From Clostridiales bacterium (GTDB taxonomy: Bacteria > Bacillota > Clostridia > Oscillospirales > QAMX01), in NCBI GenBank assembly GCA_012514045.1, contig JAAZBA010000336.1, forward strand, positions 1 to 16,475: DNA of 16,475 bases. The letters run 5' to 3'. The notes beneath the pieces were generated by a model, which saw only the letters and a list, made by a program, of their open reading frames with translations, made no database searches and had not been told where the DNA came from. Below, in pieces: positions 5,685 through 13,155 of the stretch. How positions within the stretch are numbered: the stretch's first letter is position 1; every line of letters starts with the position of its first letter. Position numbers and translations under genes: made by a program.

Positions 5685-7889
5685 TTACTTTTTCTGCTTT
5701 ATCACCGTCAGGCGGTGGAGGGCTCTTGTGGCGGCTACATATTTAAGCCTGCGTTCGTCCTCGCGGAAGGTGTCGATAACCACCACCGCATCAAACTCCA
5801 AGCCTTTAACGGCGCTCACCGGCATTACGTTTATTCCGCTTACCGTGGCGTTTATCCCGCGGTTTTTCTCGTCCCTCAGCTCGCAGGGCAGGAGGAATGT
5901 CAGCTCGGAGTAGAGCTCTTTCGCCTCCCTCTCGCTTCGGCAGATAATCGCTATCGAATCAAAGCCATTGAGGACATAGCCTCCGGCGCTTTTCGCGCAG
6001 AGCCGCGCCGTTTCCTGCACCCTGGAGCTTTCAATATGCTCAACCGGAGCGTCGTGGCGCTCAAGTCCCGGCACCGACGCAAGCTCGGGATAGATTTTCG
6101 AGGCGTACTCTTGGATTTCAACGGAGCTTCGGTAGCTTCTGTCCAATATCATTACAGCGGAGCGCTCAAAGGAAAACAGCTTCGCTATCTCGTCATAGTA
6201 CCCCATGTCCGGCTCTCCCGTTATAGCTTGGCCGATGTCGCCCAGAAGGGTAAAACGGGAATCTACGCATATATTCTTTAAAATGCCGTAATGGATAAGG
6301 GAATAGTCCTGAGCCTCGTCAACGATGACGTGGCGGATCCTTTTATACGCTCCATCTCCGGACTCGCTGCCCCGCAGGCAGGTGACAAGGTAGCTTACCG
6401 CAGCCGCGTCTTCGTATTTTAGGGGACCGATGGCGGCGCTCTCCCGCTTTCCGATTTCAAGAAGCTCCCCGATATTTTCAGGCAGGGTAAGTCCCTTCGC
6501 CAAATGCTTAAAAAGCTCCCTGTCCTTAAACAGCGACCTGTAAAGCTTTATGTATCTTATCTTTCCGTATTCCGATACTGTTTTCAGGAGATTGAACCTC
6601 TTAGCGGCGGCCATTCTCCTCGCCACCCTGACGGAATCGGTGGTAAAGGAGCCGTCATGCTCGAACATCTTTATATATCTGGCGATATCCCTCGCGTAGA
6701 GCTGGGAAATCTGGGCTTTCACCCTCTCCGTCAGCCGCTCAAGCCTTATCCCGTAACCTACGTTACCGGACCTCAGCACATAAGCTCTTTGCTCCTCCGC
6801 GGACATAACAAGGCTTCCCGCGTAGTAGAGATCCTCAAAGGGCACCAGTCTCTTTATGCAATACGTCCCCAGCCGTTTGAGGATGGTCATGAACTCTTTG
6901 GAGCCTTTAAACTCTATGTATTGTTTATGTAATTTATTTCTGTTTGTAATCAGCCTTTCCATAAATGAGAAGCGGCTCTCCACCTCCACTCCCGAGGGGA
7001 GCACGGAAAGGAACATGTTCTCGAACAGTTCGCTCCTTGTTTTCTCCTCCCCAAGTTCCGGGAGCACATCGGAGATATAGCCGGAGAACATATCACCGGG
7101 GGAGAGAATGAGCACATCGTCGCTTTTCATGACGTTTTTCGATTCCATGGCGGAGTACAGCAGATACGCGGCTCTGTGGAGGGCGACGGAGGTCTTTCCG
7201 CTGCCGGCGCAGCCCTGGACGATGAGGAGTCTGTTTTCCTCGTCCCTGATTATCTCGTCCTGCCTTGCCTGGATCGTTTCCACGATGGTGCGCATTTTTT
7301 CACCGGCGTTTTTCGACAGCGCCCTCATCAGAAGCTCATCGATTATGCTCCTGTCGGTATCGCAGAAAAACTCCAGCTTCCCTTTTTTTATAACATACTG
7401 ACGCTTCAGGGTGATTACTCCGTTGTAGCGCTCAGGGGTGTCGTCAAAGCGGGAGGGAGCCATATAGTAGGCGTCGCCGAGGGAGAAACGGTAGTACATG
7501 GAGGCGGCGGGAGATCTCCAGTCGTACACGAGGGCATCGTAGCTCTCTCTGTCGATAATTCCCATATTGCCTATGTACATCCGCTCGGTCTGACCGTCCT
7601 CAAGGAAGTCGATTCGTCCGAAATACGGGGAGGGAAGATTCTTGCGGAGCTTGTTATACCTGTCAACGGTGCCCCGGAGAAGATCGGTGCGCACGCTCAC
7701 CTCGTCGAGAGCGGTGATAAGTTCGCCCAGACGCTCAAAGTCCTGGGTATTGCGGCCTGTTTCTTCCCACATATATAAATGCTCGTCCCTGAGAAGGGAA
7801 TCTTCGCTCTTGATCTTTTCCGACAGCTCTTTGAGCTCATTCTTCATGTAGTCCGTCACCCGGCTGAGATATTTTTTCTCCTGCTCCAA
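5685..7889 (-). CDS. helD: HelD-like RNA polymerase-associated UvrD/Rep-type helicase
   Basis: 734 residues, close to the usual Gram-positive HelD length. These ATPases enter stalled RNA polymerase and release nucleic acid, recycling the enzyme. An N-terminal coiled-coil arm (1-85) is followed by the HelD-specific stretch with YIGNMGI, VYDWRSPAASMYY and LKRQYVI (105-167), then superfamily 1 motifs: IVQGCAGSGKTSVALHR (Walker A, 223-239), HVIVDEAQDYS (520-530), LLGDIGQAI (548-556), RSYRSSVEI (584-592), VKGLEFDAVVVID (694-706) and YVAATRAL (717-724). The HelD-specific middle separates it from PcrA and UvrD. It starts at TTG (7889), supported by AAAGGAGGTG 5 nt upstream and the lack of a better ATG. 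It has its own promoter, back-to-back with that of the amidohydrolase gene. Confidence 0.9.
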   Translation of the reverse strand: MEQEKKYLSRVTDYMKNELKELSEKIKSEDSLLRDEHLYMWEETGRNTQDFERLGELITALDEVSVRTDLLRGTVDRYNKLRKNLPSPYFGRIDFLEDGQTERMYIGNMGIIDRESYDALVYDWRSPAASMYYRFSLGDAYYMAPSRFDDTPERYNGVITLKRQYVIKKGKLEFFCDTDRSIIDELLMRALSKNAGEKMRTIVETIQARQDEIIRDEENRLLIVQGCAGSGKTSVALHRAAYLLYSAMESKNVMKSDDVLILSPGDMFSGYISDVLPELGEEKTRSELFENMFLSVLPSGVEVESRFSFMERLITNRNKLHKQYIEFKGSKEFMTILKRLGTYCIKRLVPFEDLYYAGSLVMSAEEQRAYVLRSGNVGYGIRLERLTERVKAQISQLYARDIARYIKMFEHDGSFTTDSVRVARRMAAAKRFNLLKTVSEYGKIRYIKLYRSLFKDRELFKHLAKGLTLPENIGELLEIGKRESAAIGPLKYEDAAAVSYLVTCLRGSESGDGAYKRIRHVIVDEAQDYSLIHYGILKNICVDSRFTLLGDIGQAITGEPDMGYYDEIAKLFSFERSAVMILDRSYRSSVEIQEYASKIYPELASVPGLERHDAPVEHIESSRVQETARLCAKSAGGYVLNGFDSIAIICRSEREAKELYSELTFLLPCELRDEKNRGINATVSGINVMPVSAVKGLEFDAVVVIDTFREDERRLKYVAATRALHRLTVIKQKK

Positions 7890-7938
7890 ATCTGCACCTC
7901 CTTTAAACCTTCATAATATGTCAAACGTATACGCAGAT

Positions 7939-7967
7939 ATTATACACGATATTCCCCTGTATTGCAA
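7939..7967 (-). promoter_or_regulatory. Promoter of the helD-like gene
   Basis: On the minus strand: TTGCAA (plus 7962-7967), 17-nt spacer, TATAAT (plus 7939-7944). Confidence 0.7.
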
Positions 7968-7978
7968 GAACGCAATGC

Positions 7979-8007
7979 TTGTAATGACCGTTTTTTTATG
8001 GTAAAAT
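7979..8007 (+). promoter_or_regulatory. Promoter of the amidohydrolase gene
   Basis: TTGTAA (7979-7984), 17-nt spacer, TAAAAT (8002-8007), 45 nt before the ATG. Together with the leftward -35 it forms an imperfect inverted repeat, TTGCAAG (7962-7968) with CTTGTAA (7978-7984). Confidence 0.6.
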
Positions 8008-8051
8008 ATGTGTGAATTCAGGCATAATATTGATTTGGGAGGAAACGTATA

Positions 8052-9203
8052 ATGCTGCTCATAGTAAACGGTCACATAAAGCCCATTGTGGGGAAAGAAT
8101 ATGAAAAAGGCTGCGTCCTCATCGGTGATGACGGGAAGATTCTTGAAATCGGAGAAAACATTCCCGTTCCGGAAGGCTGCAAGGTTATCGACGCGGAGGG
8201 AAGGCTTGTCACTCCCGGCTGCATTGACGCCCACTGCCATATCGGCCTTGACAACGAGGGCATGGGCTGGGAAGGTCACGACTACAACGAGATCGTGGAC
8301 CCCATCACCCCTCAGATGAGAGCGGTGGACTCCATAAATCCCATCGACGAGGCTTTTAAAAACGCTGTCGAGGGCGGTGTAACCTGCGTCTGCACCGGTC
8401 CCGGCAGCGCGAACGTTGTGGGCGGCACCTTTGCGGTTATAAAGCTCTGGGGCAACCGGGTTGACAATATGGTTCTGAAGAGCCCGGCGGCCATGAAGTG
8501 CGCCTTCGGCGAAAACCCGAAGAGATGCTACGGTCAGTCCGGGAAAAAGGCTCCCATGACAAGAATGGGCGTAGCGGCGCTTCTGCGTGAGCTGCTGTTC
8601 AAAGCTGCGAGATATGTATCCGACAGAGACGCGGGCAAGGATGTGCCCTTCGACATGAAGCTTGAAGCCATGATCCCGGTTATCCGGGGAGAGATACCCC
8701 TCAAGTGCCATGCCCACAGAGCGGACGATATCCTCACCTCCGTTCGCATAGCAAAAGAGTTCGGCGTAGGTCTTACACTGGATCACTGCACCGACGGAGA
8801 GGTCATAGCCGAAGAGTTGGCGAAGGAGGGATACCCCGCTTTTGTAGGTCCCACGCTGGGCGGCAAGAGCAAGATTGAGCTCCAGAGCAAAGCGTTCACC
8901 ACCCCGAAAGTGCTCACAAAGGCGGGAGTGAGCGTATCGATCATTACCGACGCTCCCGTAATACCCATACAGAATCTACCCATGTGTGCCGGCCTCGCCG
9001 CCTCCGCCGGTCTTGATATGGACGAGGCATGGAAGGCTATAACGATGAACCCCGCCACCGCCCTGGGCATCAGCGACAGGGTGGGCTCCATAGAGTCCGG
9101 CAAGGACGCCGACATAGTAATCTGGACCGCCGACCCATTGACCACAATCGGCGGCAAAGCGCATGTAACAATCATCAACGGAAAAGTCGTGTATGCTGGA
9201 TAG
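8052..9203 (+). CDS. Metal-dependent amidohydrolase, substrate unknown
   Basis: 383 residues of the amidohydrolase superfamily (imidazolonepropionase/dihydroorotase-like). The N-terminal small beta domain begins MLLIVNGHIKPI; then TPGCIDAHCHIG (54-65) supplies His61 and His63, CHAHRADDI (219-227) supplies His220/His222, LDHCTDG (243-249) supplies His245, and SIITDAPVIPIQ (296-307) supplies the catalytic Asp300. The C-terminus (GSIESGKDADIVIW, then VTIINGKVVY) closes the small domain as usual. This is a widespread clostridial group normally labelled only amidohydrolase; its substrate is not known to me and the neighbours do not settle it. ATG with GGGAGGAAA about 6 nt upstream, and its own promoter. 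No terminator is clear; palindromic repeats follow. Confidence 0.88.
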   Translation: MLLIVNGHIKPIVGKEYEKGCVLIGDDGKILEIGENIPVPEGCKVIDAEGRLVTPGCIDAHCHIGLDNEGMGWEGHDYNEIVDPITPQMRAVDSINPIDEAFKNAVEGGVTCVCTGPGSANVVGGTFAVIKLWGNRVDNMVLKSPAAMKCAFGENPKRCYGQSGKKAPMTRMGVAALLRELLFKAARYVSDRDAGKDVPFDMKLEAMIPVIRGEIPLKCHAHRADDILTSVRIAKEFGVGLTLDHCTDGEVIAEELAKEGYPAFVGPTLGGKSKIELQSKAFTTPKVLTKAGVSVSIITDAPVIPIQNLPMCAGLAASAGLDMDEAWKAITMNPATALGISDRVGSIESGKDADIVIWTADPLTTIGGKAHVTIINGKVVYAG

Positions 9204-9222
9204 GAAGCATCTGCATGATGCA

Positions 9223-9307
9223 ATCCCCCTACGGGTCTGCGTGACGCATGAAGCTTTGCTTCAAGCGTCGGGTGTCCCCCTTTAGTCAAGGGGGATAAGG
9301 GCGTTCC
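9223..9307. repeat. Mosaic palindromic repeat, copy 2
   Basis: The shorter counterpart of 5433-5553, with the same block order from ATCCCCCT to GGGGGATAA and GTTCC. Here TGAAGC-ttt-GCTTCA (9249-9263) has a TTT loop where copy 1 has AAA, and the CCCCCTTTAGTCAAGGGGG hairpin (9276-9294) replaces the larger palindrome of copy 1. A further hairpin-like CTTCCCC/GGGGAG pair follows at about 9312-9328. Confidence 0.75.
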
Positions 9308-9345
9308 AAGGCTTCCCCTTGATGGGGAGCTGGTTGATGCAGGTG

Positions 9346-9395
9346 TGACGTATGAATGCGTGACGTATGAATGCGTCACGCATTCATACGTCACG
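9346..9395. repeat. Tandem plus inverted 15-bp repeat ending in a 37-bp palindrome
   Basis: TGACGTATGAATGCG occurs twice head-to-tail (9346-9360, 9361-9375) and once inverted (9379-9393). The second and third copies form a perfect 18-bp inverted repeat around one central base (9359-9395). No T-run and no spacers, so it is neither a typical terminator nor a CRISPR. Confidence 0.9.
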
Positions 9396-9397
9396 TG

Positions 9398-9410
9398 GCA
9401 GAATAATGGG
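9398..9410. repeat. Shared 13-bp boundary motif GCAGAATAATGGG
   Basis: Identical to 185-197, next to the transposase fragment. Here it directly follows the 37-bp palindrome. It may be the edge sequence of a repeat family. Confidence 0.5.
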
Positions 9411-9427
9411 TGATAAAGTATATTCCT

Positions 9428-10483
9428 CTATATTTCGTATATCCGATCGTCCCAGACGGAGACTCTTTTGCCCTCTCTCGCGGACAGATAGCAGGCGAGG
9501 ACGAGGCGCAGGGAGTTTCTGCCCTCCTCAGCGGTGCATACCGCTTCTCCCTCGCCGTTTAGGTATTTCGCGAAGGGGAGCGCCTGGGCATCGAGGCGGT
9601 GGGCATGAGCGGCGGGGCTGGGGATACCGCTCTCGGTCCAGTCCTTGTCGCCGTTTTTGAACCACTTGAGTCCCGCAAGTCCCTCGGGGCGGGGAAGTGA
9701 GGTACTGGTGGCGTCACCGTAGTACTGGGCTACGGAGCCGCCGGTGCAGTATATCTCAGTTGTTATCTCTGCCGCTGAGGTGGTGAAGCCGCAGGTAATT
9801 TCCGCTATCATGCCGTCGGCGTACTTAAACAGCGCTACGCCGTTGTCGTTTACAACCTTGGGGTTCGCCATGGTGGTCATCTCGCAGCTCACCGTCTCCG
9901 GCATGCCGAACATCCACTGCATCATGTCGATGGGATGGGCGGAGTCGTCGGCGAAAATATCCCTGTTGTACACCGGGGAGGCATGCCATGAGTTTTCAAA
10001 ATTGTCCCAGAGATGGGTGGCAAGACCGTGACGGCGGCGGTAGTGACATACCTTACCCAGTTCGCCGGAATTTACAATCTCCTTCATCCTTATGTTCTGA
10101 GGATCTGTTCTGCTCTGCCAGCCCATGGTGAACTTGACGCCGTTGCGGTTTACAGCCTCCACGATCCTGTCCGCCTCGCTCATGCGCAGCGCCATGGGCT
10201 TATAAAGTATGATATCCTTGCCCTTGTCCACGGCAAGCACCGCGAAATCGGCGTGCATGCTTGTCTCACAGGAGATGACAACGGCAGTGATGTCGCTGTC
10301 AAGAAGAGCGTCAAGGGTATCAAATACCGGGCAGGAAAGCTGCTCGCAGCCGGATTTCGCCCTTTCGGCGTCGTGATCCCAGCCGCCCGCTATCTCCACT
10401 CCGTACTCCGGATGACGGATCCATTCTCCTCCGAAGCGAAACACATGCCCGTGAGCAAATCCGATTATTCCAACTTTAGCCAT
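9428..10483 (-). CDS. Gfo/Idh/MocA-family NAD(P)-dependent oxidoreductase
   Basis: 351 residues. An N-terminal Rossmann domain opens with MAKVGIIGFAHGH, and the middle holds IILYKPMALRMSEADR (91-106), which aligns with the family EKP motif except that Glu is replaced by Tyr; Lys95 is kept. A DDSAHPIDMMQWMFG segment (179-193) gives the usual His and Asp of the sugar-binding domain (His183, Asp186). Members oxidise or reduce sugars, inositols or sugar amines; the substrate cannot be told here, though glycan genes in the window fit a sugar role. The start at 10483 is chosen because AAGGAGA (plus 10492-10498) lies 8 nt upstream; an in-frame ATG at 10540 would place the promoter -10 inside the gene. 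Cytosolic. Confidence 0.88.
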   Translation of the reverse strand: MAKVGIIGFAHGHVFRFGGEWIRHPEYGVEIAGGWDHDAERAKSGCEQLSCPVFDTLDALLDSDITAVVISCETSMHADFAVLAVDKGKDIILYKPMALRMSEADRIVEAVNRNGVKFTMGWQSRTDPQNIRMKEIVNSGELGKVCHYRRRHGLATHLWDNFENSWHASPVYNRDIFADDSAHPIDMMQWMFGMPETVSCEMTTMANPKVVNDNGVALFKYADGMIAEITCGFTTSAAEITTEIYCTGGSVAQYYGDATSTSLPRPEGLAGLKWFKNGDKDWTESGIPSPAAHAHRLDAQALPFAKYLNGEGEAVCTAEEGRNSLRLVLACYLSAREGKRVSVWDDRIYEI

Positions 10484-10521
10484 TTTTATTTTCTCCTTTT
10501 TAATCGATGTAAGATGCAAAT

Positions 10522-10550
10522 AGTATACCTCCGAAAACAAAATATGTCAA
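10522..10550 (-). promoter_or_regulatory. Promoter of the Gfo/Idh/MocA gene
   Basis: On the minus strand: TTGACA (plus 10545-10550), 17-nt spacer, TATACT (plus 10522-10527). Its -35 region forms an inverted repeat with that of the divergent toxin-antitoxin promoter (TGTCAATA 10545-10552, TATTGACA 10567-10574). Confidence 0.75.
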
Positions 10551-10568
10551 TATTTTAGACTTATTGTA

Positions 10569-10597
10569 TTGACAATTTAAAATAGTTGTAATACAAT
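10569..10597 (+). promoter_or_regulatory. Promoter of the toxin-antitoxin pair
   Basis: TTGACA (10569-10574), 17-nt spacer, TACAAT (10592-10597). The -10 lies inside a palindromic operator. Confidence 0.8.
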
Positions 10598-10605
10598 GTA
10601 TTACA
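10587..10605. promoter_or_regulatory. Palindromic operator over the toxin-antitoxin -10 box
   Basis: Perfect 9-bp inverted repeat TGTAATACA-A-TGTATTACA covering the -10 element and start region. RHH antitoxins normally repress their own promoter, so this is the likely binding site. Confidence 0.7.
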
Positions 10606-10622
10606 GAAAGGAGGTTATTAAT

Positions 10623-10844
10623 GTGACAATATCGGTAAGGCTCAGCAAGGAAGACGGCGACCTTATAAAGAAATATGCTCAGGTTATGGGTATAAATGTG
10701 TCCGAACTTATAAGAAGGACGATGCTGGAACATATTGAAGACGAGATAGACCTTCGGGCGTATGAAAACGCGATGGAAGAGTATTCGCGGGACAAAAGAA
10801 CATACTCCCTCGATGAGGTTGAACAAGAGCTTAATTTAACATGA
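10623..10844 (+). CDS. RHH antitoxin (RelB/DUF6290-like)
   Basis: 73 residues. The N-terminal ribbon-helix-helix reads TISVRLSKEDGDLIKKYAQV followed by MGINVSELIRRTMLEHI, a DNA-binding dimer fold; the acidic C-terminus ending YSLDEVEQELNLT would wrap the toxin. I place the start at GTG 10623 because AAAGGAGG (10607-10614) lies 8 nt upstream; the upstream in-frame ATG at 10596 is inside the promoter -10 and cannot be transcribed, and the ATG at 10621 hits a stop at once. It overlaps the toxin gene by 4 bp (ATGA), typical of translational coupling. Expected to neutralise the toxin and repress the operon through the palindrome at 10587-10605. Confidence 0.88.
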   Translation: MTISVRLSKEDGDLIKKYAQVMGINVSELIRRTMLEHIEDEIDLRAYENAMEEYSRDKRTYSLDEVEQELNLT

Positions 10845-11116
10845 GTTACCATGTGGAATTTACAGTCTCCGCGCTGCAGGAACTCAAAAAGCTGGATCGG
10901 CAGACGTCTGCGCTTATCCTGGGGTGGATTCGAAAAAATCTTGAAGGCTGTGGCAATCCCCGCTCCTACGGAAAGGCGCTTGCCGGCAATCTCAGTGGCA
11001 GGTGGCGCTACAGAATAGGCGATTATCGCCTGATTGCTGACATTGATGATGAGAAAATTCTTATCCTTGTGCTCTGTGTAGGTCATCGCCGGGATATTTA
11101 CGAGAGATTTCTGTAA
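10841..11116 (+). CDS. RelE/ParE-superfamily toxin
   Basis: 91 residues, full length for the family. The opening YHVEFTVSALQELKKLDRQT, the central YGKALAGNLSGRWRYRIGDYR and the C-terminal ILVLCVGHRRDIYERF match the RelE mRNA-interferase group (basic GKAL...GRWRYRIGDYRL core and a V-GHR-x-x-x-Y end) rather than ParE gyrase poisons, although sequence alone is not decisive. RelE toxins cut mRNA in the ribosomal A site under stress. The start codon overlaps the antitoxin stop. The gene ends 42 nt before the DUF5107 gene with no terminator in between, so read-through to that gene is possible. Confidence 0.9.
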   Translation: MSYHVEFTVSALQELKKLDRQTSALILGWIRKNLEGCGNPRSYGKALAGNLSGRWRYRIGDYRLIADIDDEKILILVLCVGHRRDIYERFL

Positions 11117-11158
11117 TACATAGGCAAGCACACCTGAAAAATCACGGAGGAATGATTT

Positions 11159-13153
11159 ATGTCAACTCTTCAGTTTATAAAATCGGACGTGCGGATAACG
11201 GATATAGGCAATGAGTCGAGTCTGCCGCCGCTGGGGAATCTGTTCAAAAGGGCGGGCAGGAACGTGGAGACCCGGCTTGATGAAGACGACGAGCTTTTTA
11301 CCGATTTCGGCAACCCTTACTCCGTGTTCCCCTACAGGGCGCAGAGCATGTACTCGAGAAAGCTGTCGGAGGAAATGCTGGAGATGGCGGTGCTGGAAAA
11401 TGAATATCTCCGGGCGGAGTATGCCCCTTCGGTAGGGGGAAAGCTCTGGTCGCTTTACGATAAGAAAGCGGGCAGAGAGCTTCTGTTCCGCAATCCCGTC
11501 ATGCGCCCCTGCAACCTTGCCACCAGAAACGCCTGGACCTCGGGGGGAGTGGAGTGGAACTGCGGCCCCAGAGGGCACCATCCCCACACCTGCTCATGGA
11601 TGCATACGGCGGTGACAAGCCTTCCCGAAGGCACCCCTGTGCTGAGGATGTACCAGTTCGAGAGGCTTAACTGCGTTACATATCAGATGGATTTCTTCCT
11701 GCCGGACTCATCAAGAGTTCTTCTGTGCAGGATTAGGATAGTAAACGACAATCCCCGCACCATACCCATGTACTGGTGGTCCAACATCGCCATACCGGAG
11801 GTAGAGGGGGGACGTGTCATAATGGACACGGAGGAGACATACACCAACAAGACCGGAGGACTGACGAAGTGCGCCGTGCCGATTGTTGAAGGGAACGACA
11901 TAACATACCCCATGAACAACCCCACCTCTATCGATTTCTTCTGGAAGCTGCCGGAGGACGCCAGACGGTACGAATGCCAGCTTGACAGGGAGGGCTACGG
12001 TCTTGTCCAGACCTCCACAAGGCGGCTCAAAGGCCGAAAGCTCTTCGTATGGGGTCAGGGACCCGGCGGCGACCGCTGGCAGAGCTATCTGACGGAGGGT
12101 AATGACGGAAGATATGTGGAAATCCAGGCGGGCTTGGGGTGTACTCAGATGGAATGTCTTCCCATGCCGCCTAAAACAGCATGGGAATGGGTTGAAGCCT
12201 ACGGCGCGATGAGCGCCAACCCGGAAAAAGTCCACGGAGACTGGATCGACGCGAGGGACGAGGTGGGAAAGCGGCTTGAGGAGCTTATCGGAGAAGCGGA
12301 GCTTGAAAAAATCCTTCGTGAAACAAAAGATATGGCAAAATCCCCGGCGGAAAAGACTGTTTTCCACGGGGGAGGCTACGGAGCGCTGGAAAACCTGAGA
12401 AGAGAGGCTAAGGGAGAAAAACTCACCTGCCCTCACCTTGATTTCGGAGAAGTTGAGGAGGAGCAAGCGGCTTGGGTGCGGCTCTTAAGAGAATCAACAC
12501 TGGGAGAGCACGATGAAACCGAGGCACCGAAAAGCTACATGAATCAGCCGGAGTGGATTGAGCTGCTTGAAAAATCTGTCCTGGATAAGGACGCCGGCAA
12601 CTGGTACAGCCGTTTGCAGCTTGGGATGTACTATCTGTCGGAGATGAGAACCGGGGAGGCAAGAACAGAGCTTGAAAGGTCCCTTGTTCTTAATCCGTCG
12701 CCCTGGGCTCTGTGGGGGCTTGCTCAGCTTGAGGGCCTTCAGGGCGACCGGGACGCCAGAGCGCGTATTATTATGAGAGCCTCAAAGATGATTCCCTCGG
12801 ATCTTGCTTTGGCGAGGGACTGCGCGAGGGTGCTTCTGGAGGAAAAGATGCATCGGGAGATTCTGTCCTACACAGAAAAGCTTCCGGAGAAAGTGAAAAA
12901 CGATGGCAGACTCCTCTTCTGCCGAGCCAGAGCTCTGGCGGAGCTTGACATGGCAGAGGAGGCGGAGGAGATACTATACCGCGACGGAGGTCTTCAGATA
13001 CCCGATGTGCGGGAGGGCGAGATAAGCTTGAGCGAGCTGTTCTATCTCATAGAAGAGAAAAAGGCTGCCCTGAAGGGACAGTCCTTTGACAGCGAAAGCG
13101 TGGATCCTCCCGCGTTTCTGGATTTCAGGATGAGCGCGAAGAGGAGAAAATAA
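11159..13153 (+). CDS. DUF5107 and TPR-containing protein
   Basis: 664 residues, no signal peptide or membrane segment. Residues about 50-345 match DUF5107: APSVGGKLWSLYDKKAGREL and the SGGVEWN-x-x-P-x-GHHPHT segment are characteristic, and the beta-rich pattern suggests a galactose-mutarotase-like sandwich. After a linker (KTVFHGGGYGALE) comes a helical tetratricopeptide region (about 478-640) with YSRLQLGMYYL, ARTELERSLVLNPSPWALWGLA and FCRARALAELDMAEEAEEIL. DUF5107-TPR proteins that I know are often near 1,000 residues, so this one is short, mainly in the TPR part. Function is not established to me; carbohydrate binding or hydrolysis is a reasonable guess. ATG with ACGGAGG about 8 nt upstream. 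Probably shares a transcript with the toxin-antitoxin pair or has a promoter I cannot see. Confidence 0.8.
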   Translation: MSTLQFIKSDVRITDIGNESSLPPLGNLFKRAGRNVETRLDEDDELFTDFGNPYSVFPYRAQSMYSRKLSEEMLEMAVLENEYLRAEYAPSVGGKLWSLYDKKAGRELLFRNPVMRPCNLATRNAWTSGGVEWNCGPRGHHPHTCSWMHTAVTSLPEGTPVLRMYQFERLNCVTYQMDFFLPDSSRVLLCRIRIVNDNPRTIPMYWWSNIAIPEVEGGRVIMDTEETYTNKTGGLTKCAVPIVEGNDITYPMNNPTSIDFFWKLPEDARRYECQLDREGYGLVQTSTRRLKGRKLFVWGQGPGGDRWQSYLTEGNDGRYVEIQAGLGCTQMECLPMPPKTAWEWVEAYGAMSANPEKVHGDWIDARDEVGKRLEELIGEAELEKILRETKDMAKSPAEKTVFHGGGYGALENLRREAKGEKLTCPHLDFGEVEEEQAAWVRLLRESTLGEHDETEAPKSYMNQPEWIELLEKSVLDKDAGNWYSRLQLGMYYLSEMRTGEARTELERSLVLNPSPWALWGLAQLEGLQGDRDARARIIMRASKMIPSDLALARDCARVLLEEKMHREILSYTEKLPEKVKNDGRLLFCRARALAELDMAEEAEEILYRDGGLQIPDVREGEISLSELFYLIEEKKAALKGQSFDSESVDPPAFLDFRMSAKRRK

Positions 13154-13155
13154 GA

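Noticed and set aside
5604..6281. Plus-strand open frame of 225 codons overlapping the helicase 3' end
   Set aside because: Overlaps conserved helicase motifs on the other strand and has no independent support.
7911..8786. Long minus-strand open frame (291 codons) across the amidohydrolase gene
   Set aside because: It lies antisense to a clear amidohydrolase, runs through its promoter region, and its translation shows no family motif. It follows from codon bias on the other strand.
9346..9395. CRISPR-like repeats
   Set aside because: Only two direct copies with no spacer between them plus an inverted copy; no cas genes in the window.
10596..10622. ATG at 10596 as start of the antitoxin
   Set aside because: It lies in the -10 element and the operator, so the message cannot include it. 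GTG at 10623 has the ribosome binding site.
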